The position numbers and the translations under genes are program-made. From Psychrobacillus sp048572895 (GTDB lineage Bacteria; Bacillota; Bacilli; Bacillales_A; Planococcaceae): DNA of 64,000 bases. Of this stretch, positions 41,670-51,387 are shown piece by piece. Position 1 is the first letter of the stretch; the number at the start of each line of letters is the position of its first letter. The notes under the pieces are model-generated. The model was not told the DNA's origin. It made no database searches and saw only the letters and a list, made by a program, of their open reading frames with translations. The stretch covers positions 3,410,001 to 3,474,000 of the forward strand of contig NZ_CP183878.1 in assembly GCF_048572895.1 (NCBI RefSeq), given 5' to 3'.

Positions 41670-42564
41670 TTTCATTTGTTGTCATATGTTCTTTTTTTAA
41701 AAAATCGAGTAAATATTTTTTAAATTGTAAAACTGCACGCTTTTGTGTCTTCCCTTTCAACCAAGCTAATCCAATTAAACGATAACCATAGGATTCAGTA
41801 ATTCTAACTTTTTTCAAGTGAGTTAAATCCTCTTCTGCAAAAGCGTATTTCGGGAAGAAAGAAATACCTACACCCTCTTTTACTAGATTTAGAATAATAG
41901 ATAATTCTTTACCTTCGAATACTATATTAGGGGTAAACCCCGCTTGTTTACAAAACTCATCTGTAATATCCCTCCAATTTAATCCAACTGGAAAGTTGAT
42001 AAATGATTCATTTTTCAAATCGGGTAAGCTGACAAACTCCTTCGTAGCTAGACGATGGTTTTCTGGTACTAATAAAAATACTTCCTCATTAAATAAATGA
42101 ATCCACTCAATTTCCTTATCTTTTAATGGAGATGTAGATATACAAATATCCGTTTTTTCATTTTTGAGTGCAGTAATCATTTCTTCGTCGGACATAACAT
42201 GCTGGCTTATTTTCAAAGTGGGTTTTTGAGATAAGAAACCACTAATTAATTTTGGTAAAAATAAAGAAGTCATCACACCAATAGTAATATTAGTATTCCC
42301 TAGACCTGCTAAATCATATATTTCATTTTCAGCATCAGTTAATAATTGTAATGCTTTTTCAACTTTTTCTTTATAAATAATGCCATATTCATTTAATCGA
42401 ATTTGTTTGCCTTTCCGTTCAAATAACGGGAAACCAATATCCGCCTCTAAACGTGCAATCGATTTACTTAATGACGACTGAGAGATATCTAACTCAATTG
42501 CAGCTTTCGACATATGTTCATATTGGGCAACCTTCAGAAAATATTGTAGCTGTAATAACTGCAA
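41650..42564 (-). CDS. LysR-family transcriptional regulator
   Basis: A 304-residue LysR protein. LQLQYFLKVAQYEHMSKAA and DISQSSLSKSIARLEADIG form the DNA-binding domain; GVGISFFPKYAF is near the end. TTG start with AGGAGGGG six bases upstream. Divergent from the zinc alcohol dehydrogenase gene, its likely target. Confidence 0.9.
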   Translation of the reverse strand: MQLLQLQYFLKVAQYEHMSKAAIELDISQSSLSKSIARLEADIGFPLFERKGKQIRLNEYGIIYKEKVEKALQLLTDAENEIYDLAGLGNTNITIGVMTSLFLPKLISGFLSQKPTLKISQHVMSDEEMITALKNEKTDICISTSPLKDKEIEWIHLFNEEVFLLVPENHRLATKEFVSLPDLKNESFINFPVGLNWRDITDEFCKQAGFTPNIVFEGKELSIILNLVKEGVGISFFPKYAFAEEDLTHLKKVRITESYGYRLIGLAWLKGKTQKRAVLQFKKYLLDFLKKEHMTTNEMDKTGE

Positions 42565-42747
42565 TAGGAACCCCTCCTATATTTCTAGTGAAAATCAATT
42601 TTTATTTAGCTGAAATTCTTTCTATATACTATCACAATCTCTCCATTACTTATAACTCCAAAGGAATATAAAAGAACTTGGGAGTTATTGATTCGTGCTT
42701 TGTAAAGGACTAAGATAAATTTGTTAACTAAATGGACACAATTAGTA

Positions 42748-42767
42748 GTAAAATGATTTAATTTTAC
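42748..42767. promoter_or_regulatory. Inverted repeat upstream of the alcohol dehydrogenase gene
   Basis: GTAAAAT-N6-ATTTTAC has perfect 7-bp arms and lies 36 bases before the dehydrogenase ATG, in the divergent region with the LysR gene. A candidate regulator site. Confidence 0.5.
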
Positions 42768-42802
42768 CACTATAAAGTGTGACTATATAAGGAGAGAATA
42801 CG

Positions 42803-43894
42803 ATGAAAATCCAAGCAGCATTAGTACGAAATGCTAACGAAGCATTAAATATTGAAGAAGTAGAATTAATGGAGCCAAAAGCAGATGAAGTATTAATTAA
42901 GATTGTGGCTTCTGGAGTTTGCCATACAGATGCAGAATCTATTAAAGGTAATGGAGCTCCATTCCCAGCTGTACTAGGTCATGAAGGTTCTGGAATTATA
43001 GATAAAGTTGGTGCTAGTGTTACAAATGTAGAACCTGGAGATCATGTTGTCCTTTCTTATTCTTATTGCGGAGAATGTAGTCAGTGTTTAACTGGACATC
43101 AGAATTTATGTGAAAGAACTGTAGAACTTAACTTTGGTGGGAAATCTAAAGATGGTGCTAATCGTATTCATCAGCATAATCATGCAATTTCTACTTTCTT
43201 TGGTCAATCTTCATTCGCAACATATTCAATTGCAAACAAAAACAATGTCGTAAAGGTAGATAAAGATGTTGATTTAGCATTATTAGGACCATTAGGATGT
43301 GGTATCCAAACTGGTAGTGGTACAGTTATGAACAGTTTAAGTCCAGAACCAGGTACATCTATTGTTATTTACGGTGGTGGTGCAGTAGGATTAAGCGCTG
43401 TCATGGCTGCTAAAATCATCGGCTTAAAACACATTATCGTTGTTGATCTTCATCAAAATCGTTTAGACCTTGCGATGGAGCTTGGTGCTACACATGCATT
43501 AAATGGTAAAGAAGTCGATGTTGTAAAAGAAATTAAAGAGATTACTAATGGAGGATCTCACTATGCTGTCGAAACAACTGGTGCAACACCAGTTATTAAA
43601 CAATCTATTGCTGCCCTACGCGTTTCCGGTAAAGTTGCAATCGTTGGTATGGGTGGAGATGTTACATTAAACTTTACTAACGACATCTTGATGGAAGGTA
43701 AGAGCATTATTGGAACAGTTCAAGGTGACTCTATCCCACAATTACACATCCCTAAATTAGTGCAATACTATAAAGAAGGAAAATTCCCATTCGATAAATT
43801 AGTGAAGTTTTATGACTTCGAGGATATTAATCAAGCATTCGAAGATTCAAAAACTGGGATTACAATCAAACCAATCGTAAAAATTGCAAAATAA
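42803..43894 (+). CDS. NAD-dependent zinc alcohol dehydrogenase
   Basis: A 363-residue MDR enzyme of the class III/aryl-alcohol type. VCHTDAESIKG carries the catalytic Cys, LGHEGSG the next ligands, and CGECSQCLTGHQNLC the structural zinc. NAD site GGGAVGLSAV. AAGGAG precedes the ATG. Single gene, followed by two terminators. Expected to oxidise primary or aromatic alcohols; exact substrate unknown. Confidence 0.9.
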   Translation: MKIQAALVRNANEALNIEEVELMEPKADEVLIKIVASGVCHTDAESIKGNGAPFPAVLGHEGSGIIDKVGASVTNVEPGDHVVLSYSYCGECSQCLTGHQNLCERTVELNFGGKSKDGANRIHQHNHAISTFFGQSSFATYSIANKNNVVKVDKDVDLALLGPLGCGIQTGSGTVMNSLSPEPGTSIVIYGGGAVGLSAVMAAKIIGLKHIIVVDLHQNRLDLAMELGATHALNGKEVDVVKEIKEITNGGSHYAVETTGATPVIKQSIAALRVSGKVAIVGMGGDVTLNFTNDILMEGKSIIGTVQGDSIPQLHIPKLVQYYKEGKFPFDKLVKFYDFEDINQAFEDSKTGITIKPIVKIAK

Positions 43895-43960
43895 CAACTA
43901 ATATATATTAGTTGTTTTATGTAGAACCCCCATATTAGATTACTCTAATATGGGGGTTCT
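43893..43960. terminator. Double terminator
   Basis: First a perfect palindrome AACAACTAATATATATTAGT followed by TGTTTTATG, then AGAACCCCCATATTAGA paired with its exact complement (17 bp) ending in TTCTTCC. The second should work on both strands, since genes converge here. Confidence 0.88.
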
Positions 43961-43992
43961 TCCAATTATATCCTTTTGTATAAGTAAAAGAG

Positions 43993-44229
43993 TTACTTTC
44001 CTTCTACAAAATTAATTTTATCCATTATTTTTTGTATTACTACTGGAAAATAGTAAGCTCCAAAAAAGGCACAAATAAAAGCCTGTGACCAAGTTTTCAA
44101 CCATGTAGATAAAAACAAACTATTATACCCATTACTTAGTGATATTAATATAAATGTAATAAAAAAAGACATGCTAAAAGCCATTAAAACAGCAAAAATA
44201 ATCCGCTTGTATCTATAGTTAATATTCAT
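43993..44229 (-). CDS. DUF2798 small membrane protein
   Basis: A 78-residue protein with two membrane helices: a first of about 22 residues (IIFAVLMAFSMSFFITFILI) and a second after FLSTWLKTWSQAFICAFFGA. The arrangement helix-SLSNG-loop-WLKTWSQAF-helix-PVVIQKIM is that of the DUF2798 family, function unknown. Monocistronic. Confidence 0.78.
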   Translation of the reverse strand: MNINYRYKRIIFAVLMAFSMSFFITFILISLSNGYNSLFLSTWLKTWSQAFICAFFGAYYFPVVIQKIMDKINFVEGK

Positions 44230-44404
44230 TTTTTACCGCCATCCATTCAAAAATTATAACTCTAACCTACTATGTATTTTGGTTAAGAGAACTAATGTTA
44301 TCATTTAAATGTACATTAGTAAAAAGAAATTATTGTGAATTCTAATACAAAGAGGCTAATAATGATAATCTAAATTCAATCAGAACTTCTTGTTTATACT
44401 AAGA

Positions 44405-44445
44405 AAGTGGGTCTAATTCATACTGAATTAGACCCGCTTTTTCGT
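44405..44445 (-). terminator. Terminator overlapping the end of the 75-residue gene
   Basis: GCGGGTCTAATTCA pairs with GAATTAGACCCAC. The hairpin encodes the last residues of the adjacent gene as well as ending its transcript. Confidence 0.75.
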
Positions 44446-44655
44446 TTTATCAATTCGGTGATATTCTGATATTTGAGTCACCCGAACACCTCTAGTATTG
44501 AGTTCATGGTAAATTCCTCTGCTATCTGTAAATGAAATATATGAATCCCGTTCTTTTTGAATTAGCTCTTCGGCTTTTTCTTGAGACTCCACAAAGATGA
44601 ACCTTCTAATATAATGCTCTTCATCAAAAAAGTAAGTTACTTTAAATTCTTTCAC
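44428..44655 (-). CDS. Hypothetical 75-residue protein
   Basis: A small charged, soluble protein with pattern MKEFKVTYFFDEEHYIRRFI then SQEKAEELIQKERDS and a basic C-terminus. A beta-alpha-beta arrangement seems likely. No family recognised. It starts at GTG with a weak AAGG site, and a proper terminator at its end supports it being a gene. Confidence 0.6.
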   Translation of the reverse strand: MKEFKVTYFFDEEHYIRRFIFVESQEKAEELIQKERDSYISFTDSRGIYHELNTRGVRVTQISEYHRIDKTKKRV

Positions 44656-44727
44656 GCCTTGTATCTCCCGTCCTAGAATTTCTATCAGTATAACTTAGTT
44701 TCTGTACCCTTAAACTTCGGAACTATA

Positions 44728-44770
44728 TCAAAAAAACAAGCCCCTTTTTGTTAAAAGGAAGCTTGTTATA
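44728..44770 (-). terminator. Terminator of the GGDEF gene
   Basis: AACAAGCTTCCTTTT pairs with AAAAGGGGCTTGTT followed by TTTTTTG on the minus strand. Confidence 0.85.
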
Positions 44771-44799
44771 AGAGGCGTATGTTTTGTACTTAACTTTAC

Positions 44800-46212
44800 T
44801 TATGCTAAGTTACCTGCGAACACCTGATTTTTGCCATTTTGTTTTGCATTATAGAGGCGCATATCGGCCAAATGGAAAAGCTCGTCAAAGGAATTAAGTG
44901 AATCATCTTCTGTGGAAGAAATTCCAAAACTAGCCGCTATTTTTATGGACTGTTCATTTCCAACCAATCTCATGGCTGTTATTGTTTCTTTCAATATATT
45001 CGCAAGCTGCACTGTCTCTTCTAATGAGTTCCTTCCAATTATCACAAATTCATCGCCTCCATAACGCCCAATGACAAAACCAGGACTCAATGTGCTTTTA
45101 CACACCCTACCTATTTCGCGAATAACTTTGTCCCCCATTAAATGCCCATGCACATCATTAACCGCCTTGAAACCATCCAAGTCGAATGCAATACAGCTAA
45201 TTGGTGATTTCGTTTCTTGTGCTTCAATGAGCCAACTTGTTGCAAGCTCACTCAAGTAACCCCTATTATATAAACCAGTTAAATAATCCATATCTGCTTT
45301 TTTCTGTATCTTGGATAATTGGTGTTTTACATTCAATTTAATAGCCTTAAATGCAATTTCTCTCTCATTAATGCTATTTAGCAGGTTGATATACTCTTTT
45401 TGGACTTGATAAGATAATTGGAAGTCCTCCATTATTTCACTAATTTTTAAACGCTTTTCTTGAATAGTCTTTAACAAATATACATCCTGATAAGTATCTA
45501 CAATTTCCTTTGCAGATGAATATGCTTGAAAAGATTCTATATGCGCTTCCATCTTACTTAGCCAGTCCCCTTTTAACATTTGGAACTGGGCACGTTCTCG
45601 TATAAATGAATCGAACACATTCTTCTTTTCCATTTCATCCATCACTAGCTTTGCATCGTCTAAAAGGTTCAAACAAATATACGCATGAGCTATATTAAAC
45701 ATTACCCGCACTTCTAAAATAGGAGTGTTAGGCTCATGTAGCTTTGCAGCAGCTAGTCCTTTTTTTGCTTTATCTAATGCGTTTTCATATTCTTCCAGTT
45801 TGATGCATACATGACTATAATTACTATAGGCATTGCTCAAAATATTATATTTCTTTAATTGCTGCGCAAGCTGCATACTTTTGTGCAGTGTTTCTTTCGC
45901 ATGATCATATTGTTTGTTAAATTCATATAACAAGAACAAGATATTATATAATTGCAGATAGTCCGCATCATCACCATGTAACTGTGTAATTTCTTCATAT
46001 CGCTCCATACTCACAAAAGCATCCTCAATATCTCCAATGGAATAATAAGAAGCAGCCTGATTGATGTGAGCAATAAGTATCGATTTGTAGTCATTATTTA
46101 GTGTCCCAAGCTCTAACAACTTGCTTGCTTTTTCGATTGTTTCTTGATATTTACCTTCAGCTCGTAACTGGGTAACTTCTGTCTGCAAACTACTTATCAA
46201 TTCTTTCGCCAT
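44800..46212 (-). CDS. TPR-GGDEF diguanylate cyclase
   Basis: About 470 residues. The N-terminal 290 residues are helical repeats of TPR type (such as ANAYSNYSHVCIKLEEYENA), followed by a short coiled linker and a GGDEF domain beginning DYLTGLYNRGYL. The active-site motif RYGGDEF is intact, so it should make cyclic di-GMP. The upstream inhibitory site, normally RxxD, reads SPGF, so product inhibition is probably lost. No membrane segment: a cytosolic cyclase regulated by protein partners through the TPR part. Monocistronic. Confidence 0.92.
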   Translation of the reverse strand: MAKELISSLQTEVTQLRAEGKYQETIEKASKLLELGTLNNDYKSILIAHINQAASYYSIGDIEDAFVSMERYEEITQLHGDDADYLQLYNILFLLYEFNKQYDHAKETLHKSMQLAQQLKKYNILSNAYSNYSHVCIKLEEYENALDKAKKGLAAAKLHEPNTPILEVRVMFNIAHAYICLNLLDDAKLVMDEMEKKNVFDSFIRERAQFQMLKGDWLSKMEAHIESFQAYSSAKEIVDTYQDVYLLKTIQEKRLKISEIMEDFQLSYQVQKEYINLLNSINEREIAFKAIKLNVKHQLSKIQKKADMDYLTGLYNRGYLSELATSWLIEAQETKSPISCIAFDLDGFKAVNDVHGHLMGDKVIREIGRVCKSTLSPGFVIGRYGGDEFVIIGRNSLEETVQLANILKETITAMRLVGNEQSIKIAASFGISSTEDDSLNSFDELFHLADMRLYNAKQNGKNQVFAGNLA

Positions 46213-46215
46213 CAT

Positions 46216-46694
46216 CTTGCTCCATTCTCATTGGATTTCTATATAGAAACAATTCGTGATTCTATTATTTCCAAGTTCTATAAACAGGACTGATTATGTA
46301 TATTTTTAAAAATTGTGGAACACACAAAATTCAAAGGTACTTTAACCCATATATCCAATTACTCGCAATTACTTTGTAACTACTTAATTATAACTTGAAA
46401 ATGATTAATTATCCATTCATTGCTAATTTTAATTGCTTCCTTCCACTAAAAGCGAGTGATAATCTTCCAAAAACACATTGATCAACTAGGTATAACTTTC
46501 TTACAAATTAAAAAACCAATTCTCTATAGTATGAGGGAATCGGTTTTCTCAATTTTACTTTTGTGTGCTAGTAGTTAGGTATATCAGTATTTACCATGTT
46601 CAATGTCAAACAATTTAAATGACTTTCTAATGAAATGAATTAAATACCAGGCTTGATCCTTATACAACTCCAAATTCATTTAGATCCTAATTGT
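46216..46694. other. 479-base intergenic region
   Basis: No gene is visible on either strand. The right part holds a weak hairpin with AAAACCAATTCTCT and AGGGAATCGGTTTT arms (46510-46550) that may end the Gfo/Idh operon. The rest is AT-rich without clear repeats. Confidence 0.55.
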
Positions 46695-47729
46695 TCATAT
46701 CGTAACAACCGTATTCGTTTCAGCAGCTTCTATAATACCTAAAATAACTCTTAGGGCAGATAGTGCATCTTCTCCAGTAACAAGCGGAGTCTGATCAAGG
46801 CGAATACATTCGATAAATGCATCGATTACACCACTATTGGTTTGATTGTTATTTGTTTGGATGTTCTCTAGTTGATATTGTACTTTCTCCCCATCTTTTG
46901 TAATCACTTCTATTTGATACTGATCACTATGGTAGATTTTCAATATGCCTTTTTCGCAATAGATAATGGTACTATTATCTTCTTCTCCGTAGTATGTCCA
47001 AGAGAACGAAGCAGTACCTAAACGACCTTTTTTCGTTTTTAAACTACACACGATATTATCGCATACTTCTATCGGTTCATCATTTTCATCTACTTTGTCC
47101 AGTGCTCCTTGGAAAGCACTTACCTGCTCAATTTCATCATCTAACAAGTAATGCAATAAATCTACTTTATGAACTCCTAAATCCCCAGCCACACCAAGAC
47201 CGGAACGCTCCTTTTGAAAAAACCATGTGGAGTTTGATTTATTTATTCCCCATTGTTCTGGTCCCGAGTGACCAAACGTCGTTCTAAAAGTCAGCACTTT
47301 TCCAAGCTCTTCACTTTTTATGATTTCTTTTGCCTTTTGATGAGCACGAGTAAATCGCTGATTATGATCTACCATAAACTTTTTACCGGATTGCTTTTTG
47401 GCATCGAGTATTTCTTTTGCATGTTCGATTGTAAGCGAGATTGGCTTTTCACACAGAACATGCTTGCCATTTAATAACGCTTTAGTCGAAAAAATATGAT
47501 GATACTCGTTCGACGAACAATCACTAATTACTTGTATCGTGGAATCTGTAAATAATTCATCTACGTTTTGCACTACAGTCCCATCAAATGTGACTGCTAA
47601 AGCCTCTGCACGTTCAGGATTTCGATCATAAAAAACGATTTCGTCCACGAATGGATTTGCCATATATTCTGGTGCATGACGTAGCTTAGTAATCGATCCA
47701 CATCCAATAATACCTACTTTTATCCCCAT
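46695..47729 (-). CDS. Gfo/Idh/MocA-family dehydrogenase
   Basis: A 344-residue NAD(P)-dependent dehydrogenase. The cofactor loop GIIGCGSITKLRHAP is at the N-terminus, CEKPIS carries the conserved lysine, and GDLGVHKVDLLHYL the later catalytic His region, as in inositol and glucose-fructose type dehydrogenases. Last gene of the ABC transporter operon, 10 bases after the permease. With the TIM-barrel isomerase encoded opposite, it suggests breakdown of an inositol-like polyol or sugar acid. Confidence 0.9.
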   Translation of the reverse strand: MGIKVGIIGCGSITKLRHAPEYMANPFVDEIVFYDRNPERAEALAVTFDGTVVQNVDELFTDSTIQVISDCSSNEYHHIFSTKALLNGKHVLCEKPISLTIEHAKEILDAKKQSGKKFMVDHNQRFTRAHQKAKEIIKSEELGKVLTFRTTFGHSGPEQWGINKSNSTWFFQKERSGLGVAGDLGVHKVDLLHYLLDDEIEQVSAFQGALDKVDENDEPIEVCDNIVCSLKTKKGRLGTASFSWTYYGEEDNSTIIYCEKGILKIYHSDQYQIEVITKDGEKVQYQLENIQTNNNQTNSGVIDAFIECIRLDQTPLVTGEDALSALRVILGIIEAAETNTVVTI

Positions 47730-47739
47730 ATGATCACTC

Positions 47740-48714
47740 CTACTCTCTCTTTTGGAATACTACTGCAATAATAATGATTAAACCCTTTACAAAACCTTGT
47801 AGATACGGGGAAACGTTCATTAAATTCATCATGTTATTCAGAATCCCTAAAATGAGTACTCCGAAAAGTGTACCAATAATTTTACCACGGCCACCTGTCA
47901 TTCTTGTACCACCTATAATAACAGCAGCAATCGCATCTAATTCATATTGAACTCCTGAGCTTGATGATGAAATAGAATTCAAGCGTGATGTCTCAATAAT
48001 TGCCGCTACACTTACTAATAATCCCGCCAAACTATACACAGCAATTTTAATACGGTCTACTCGAATCGCGGAAAGCATGGCTGCTTTTTCATTACTTCCA
48101 AGTGCATACACATATCTTCCAAAACGTGTCTTGTGCATCAAAATATAAACCAATGCAGTCATAGCAAAGAAAATAATGACAGGATAATCAAATATCCATA
48201 AATCACTATTTGCGATAGCAGTAAACCCCTTCACTTCTCCTGAAACGCTTCCACCTTCTGCAATATACAGCGCAACAGAACGGGCAGCCGCCATCATTCC
48301 TAATGTAGCGATAAACGAGGCAATCCTTCCTTTTGCAACCATTAATCCGTTCAAGAATCCTGCAAAGGAACCAACGACTAATGCAGTAAAAACTCCAACA
48401 AGTATACTCCCTGATGCATTTAATGCTAAAACTGTTATGACACCTACTAGCGCAAGCACTGATCCGACCGATAAGTCGATACCACCTGACAGCATAACGA
48501 CTGTCATACCTAATGCAACAATTCCGATAATAGAAACTTGCATTAGTATATTGAGTTGGTTATTAATATCTAAAAATCTTGGGTTCATAATAGATGATGC
48601 GATAAAAATAATAATGAAAGCGATAATAACACTATATTCGGACCATAACCATGCAAGACGACTTTTTGCATTTGAAACTTGCGGACTATATTCTTTTACA
48701 TTTGTATTAGCCAA
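47740..48714 (-). CDS. RbsC-type sugar ABC permease
   Basis: A 324-residue permease with about eight to ten hydrophobic helices. VMLSGGIDLSVGSVLALVG is the CUT2 signature and IGTLFGVLILGILNNMMNLM closes the protein. The start is a TTG nine bases after GGGAGG; it overlaps the ATPase stop by eight bases, showing coupling. A longer upstream ORF lies within the ATPase gene and is not used. Confidence 0.9.
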   Translation of the reverse strand: MANTNVKEYSPQVSNAKSRLAWLWSEYSVIIAFIIIFIASSIMNPRFLDINNQLNILMQVSIIGIVALGMTVVMLSGGIDLSVGSVLALVGVITVLALNASGSILVGVFTALVVGSFAGFLNGLMVAKGRIASFIATLGMMAAARSVALYIAEGGSVSGEVKGFTAIANSDLWIFDYPVIIFFAMTALVYILMHKTRFGRYVYALGSNEKAAMLSAIRVDRIKIAVYSLAGLLVSVAAIIETSRLNSISSSSSGVQYELDAIAAVIIGGTRMTGGRGKIIGTLFGVLILGILNNMMNLMNVSPYLQGFVKGLIIIIAVVFQKRE

Positions 48715-50221
48715 TATTAGCGGCCTCCCTTTTCGAGCCGGTTGCATAATGCATAATTTCTTCTTCCGTTGCTTCAACCCCATTAAATCTCGCTGTTATT
48801 TCTCCTTGATACATCACATTAATCGTATGACAAATTCTCATTACCTCTGGTGCCTCTGAGGACAATATAATTACTGATTTTCCTTGTTCGGCTAATGCCA
48901 CAATTTGTTGATATATCTCCTGCTTTGCTCCAACGTCAATCCCTTGGGTGGGGTTATCAAAAATTAATATATCTGCCCCGACTTCAAGCCATTTGGCGAT
49001 GATAACTTTTTGCTGATTACCACCACTTAACTTATCGATTGTGATACGTGGGTTGTGTACTTTGATGTTCAATAGTTCTTTATAATATTTAAACTTCTCC
49101 CTCTCGGCATTATCTTGAATAAATCCCGATTTCTCAAAATTTCCTATGGATGATAAACTCATATTATGGATCACACTTAAATCTTTAATGATTGCATTTT
49201 CTTTGCGATCCTTTGGAACAAGGCCTATTCCTGCTTCTACCGCTTTTCGAGGGTGATCTATTTTTATCAACTGGTTATGGATTTTAATTTCACCAGTGTA
49301 TTTTTTTCGGTATCCAAATAAGCTTTCAAAAAGCTCTGTTCTACCGTCTCCTGCTAGACCAGTAAAGCCTACTATTTCCCCTTTTTTCACTTTAAAATGA
49401 ATATTCTTAAATAATCCTAAGCTTGTTAAATTATTCACCTCTAACAATACTGGACCAAATGAATGCTCATGTACGAAACGAGTTTGAGATATTGATTTGC
49501 CAACCATTAGCTTAGTGATTGTATCTAGGTCTTCTTGTTCTACATTTCCACTTTTAATCATTTCTCCGTCACGTAATATGGTATAACGGTCACATACTTC
49601 CTTGATTTCCTTCAGTTTGTGGGATATATAAATAATGAAGATGCCTGATTTCTTTAAGTTCTTCATCAATTCAAATAATCGATTCACTTCATGCTCAGCT
49701 AATGAGGTTGTAGGTTCATCCATAATAATAACGGTGGATCTATGAAGCAGTGCCTTAGATATTTCTATCAGCTGTTTGTAGGAGGTTGCTAGATTTCTTA
49801 CGTATTCCTTCGGGTCTATGTCTACACCAAGCTTAGCTAAGATTTCATGTGTTTGCTGGCACATCTCCTCTACTTTTAAAAACCCCACTTTGTTTCGAAG
49901 TTCGGAACCTAAAAACATATTTTCATAGACTTTGAGATCAGTTACCATATTTAGTTCCTGATGGATAAAGCTAATCCCTTGCTCCTGCGATATTCTTGGA
50001 TTGGTCATCTTGACCTCTTTATCGTTTATGTAAATAGAGCCATTATCAGGCTGATGAACTCCCCCTAGAATATTCATTAAAGTGGATTTTCCGGCACCAT
50101 TTTCACCTAACAATGCATGAATCTCCCCTTTTTCAATCTCAAGAGTCACGTTTTTTAAAACAGGTACACCATTAAATGATTTCTTTATATTCTTCATTGT
50201 TATATAAGGATTATTAGTCAT
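48707..50221 (-). CDS. RbsA-type double ABC ATPase
   Basis: A 504-residue sugar ATPase with two nucleotide-binding halves. The first has GENGAGKST and IIMDEPTTSL; the second has the degenerate GLAGDGRTE and LSGGNQQKVIIAKWL, normal for the CUT2 class. Start at the ATG eight bases after AGGAGGG. Lies between the receptor and permease genes. Confidence 0.92.
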   Translation of the reverse strand: MTNNPYITMKNIKKSFNGVPVLKNVTLEIEKGEIHALLGENGAGKSTLMNILGGVHQPDNGSIYINDKEVKMTNPRISQEQGISFIHQELNMVTDLKVYENMFLGSELRNKVGFLKVEEMCQQTHEILAKLGVDIDPKEYVRNLATSYKQLIEISKALLHRSTVIIMDEPTTSLAEHEVNRLFELMKNLKKSGIFIIYISHKLKEIKEVCDRYTILRDGEMIKSGNVEQEDLDTITKLMVGKSISQTRFVHEHSFGPVLLEVNNLTSLGLFKNIHFKVKKGEIVGFTGLAGDGRTELFESLFGYRKKYTGEIKIHNQLIKIDHPRKAVEAGIGLVPKDRKENAIIKDLSVIHNMSLSSIGNFEKSGFIQDNAEREKFKYYKELLNIKVHNPRITIDKLSGGNQQKVIIAKWLEVGADILIFDNPTQGIDVGAKQEIYQQIVALAEQGKSVIILSSEAPEVMRICHTINVMYQGEITARFNGVEATEEEIMHYATGSKREAANIG

Positions 50222-50299
50222 GGTATTTATCCCTCCTAATATAGGAAAAGAGGAAATACAACAACTGTATACACAACTATTGTATTTCCTAATATTCAT

Positions 50300-51268
50300 T
50301 TAGAATTTAGATTCCGGATCATAGAACTCATCTACGTTTTCTTTTGTTACTTGAGTAGCTTCTTTTACGACCATAGATTCTATTGGATCATTACCTTTTG
50401 CGATATCCGCTGCAATTTTCACTGCATCCTCTACCATCGTTGGAGAGTAAAGGAATGTTGCTGTGATATACCCATCTGCTTTGATATCTTCAAATATCGC
50501 TTTACCGCCACCAGCACCTGTTACAAATTGAATGTCTGTACGTTTAGCTTCTTTAATAGCTTGTATTACACCAAGTGCCATTCCATCATCCTGTGTAAAT
50601 ACCGCATCTATTTGTGGATGTGCTTGTAAAATGTTTTCCATCACTTCTAGCGATTTTTCCGTAGAAAAGTCACCACTCTGTGAAGCAATTATTTCCATTC
50701 CTTCTGCACTTTTCATCGCTTCTTTAAATCCTGACCCGCGTTGCTCTGTAACTGAACTCGGTGGTCCAGAAATCTCCACAACTTTCCCTTTTCCATTTAA
50801 CTTTTCTACAAAATATTTACCAGCATTTACTCCGATACCTTCATTATCCCCTTTTACAACAACTGTAGCTGCATCATTTTCAAGCTCACGATCAACAATT
50901 ACTAAAGGAATTCCTGCATCTTTAATCTTTTGCCCTACAGGAGAAAGTGCGGCAGACTCAATTGGAAGCATGACAATAACATCCACACCCTGTGCGATTA
51001 AATCGTCTACATCGTTTGCTTGTTTATTTGGATCAGCAGCATTTGTCATCACATATTCAATGCCATCACTTTCTTTAAGTGCTTTCGCTTGCTTTTCAGC
51101 ACTATCAATTAGTGCTCCCATCCATCCATGTGTTGCTGAAGGTAAAGATATTCCGATTTTTAAAATATCGTCTTCTTTTCCATTTGCAGAATTCGTACTA
51201 TCACTACATGCCGCCAAGCTAAAAACTGTTACTAAAGATAAACATAAGATTAGAAATTTCTTCAACAC
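50300..51268 (-). CDS. RbsB-type sugar-binding lipoprotein
   Basis: A 322-residue periplasmic-binding-protein-fold receptor. SLAACSDST is the lipobox, so the protein is anchored outside the membrane. ISLPSATHGWMGALI and VIVMLPIESAALSP are typical of ribose/galactose-type receptors. Start at GTG (or the next TTG) after AAGGGGG. First structural gene of the operon, preceded by an operator palindrome. Confidence 0.9.
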   Translation of the reverse strand: MLKKFLILCLSLVTVFSLAACSDSTNSANGKEDDILKIGISLPSATHGWMGALIDSAEKQAKALKESDGIEYVMTNAADPNKQANDVDDLIAQGVDVIVMLPIESAALSPVGQKIKDAGIPLVIVDRELENDAATVVVKGDNEGIGVNAGKYFVEKLNGKGKVVEISGPPSSVTEQRGSGFKEAMKSAEGMEIIASQSGDFSTEKSLEVMENILQAHPQIDAVFTQDDGMALGVIQAIKEAKRTDIQFVTGAGGGKAIFEDIKADGYITATFLYSPTMVEDAVKIAADIAKGNDPIESMVVKEATQVTKENVDEFYDPESKF

Positions 51269-51303
51269 TATTCCCCCTTAAATTTAGTAAACTGCTCCCC
51301 TTT

Positions 51304-51317
51304 TGTAATCGATTACA
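51304..51317. promoter_or_regulatory. LacI-family operator 1
   Basis: TGTAATCGATTACA, a perfect 14-bp palindrome with central CG, lies just upstream of the receptor gene. It belongs to the same set as the sites at 52411 and 52520. Confidence 0.72.
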
Positions 51318-51387
51318 TCCATAACTAAGGGCAACGCTCTATCATTAAGTATTTTTAATAACAGAGCGCTGACCTTAGTTAATTATC

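Noticed and set aside
50532..51281. 249-codon open frame opposite the RbsB-type receptor gene
   Set aside because: Antisense shadow; composition mirrors the receptor gene's codon pattern and there is no start signal.
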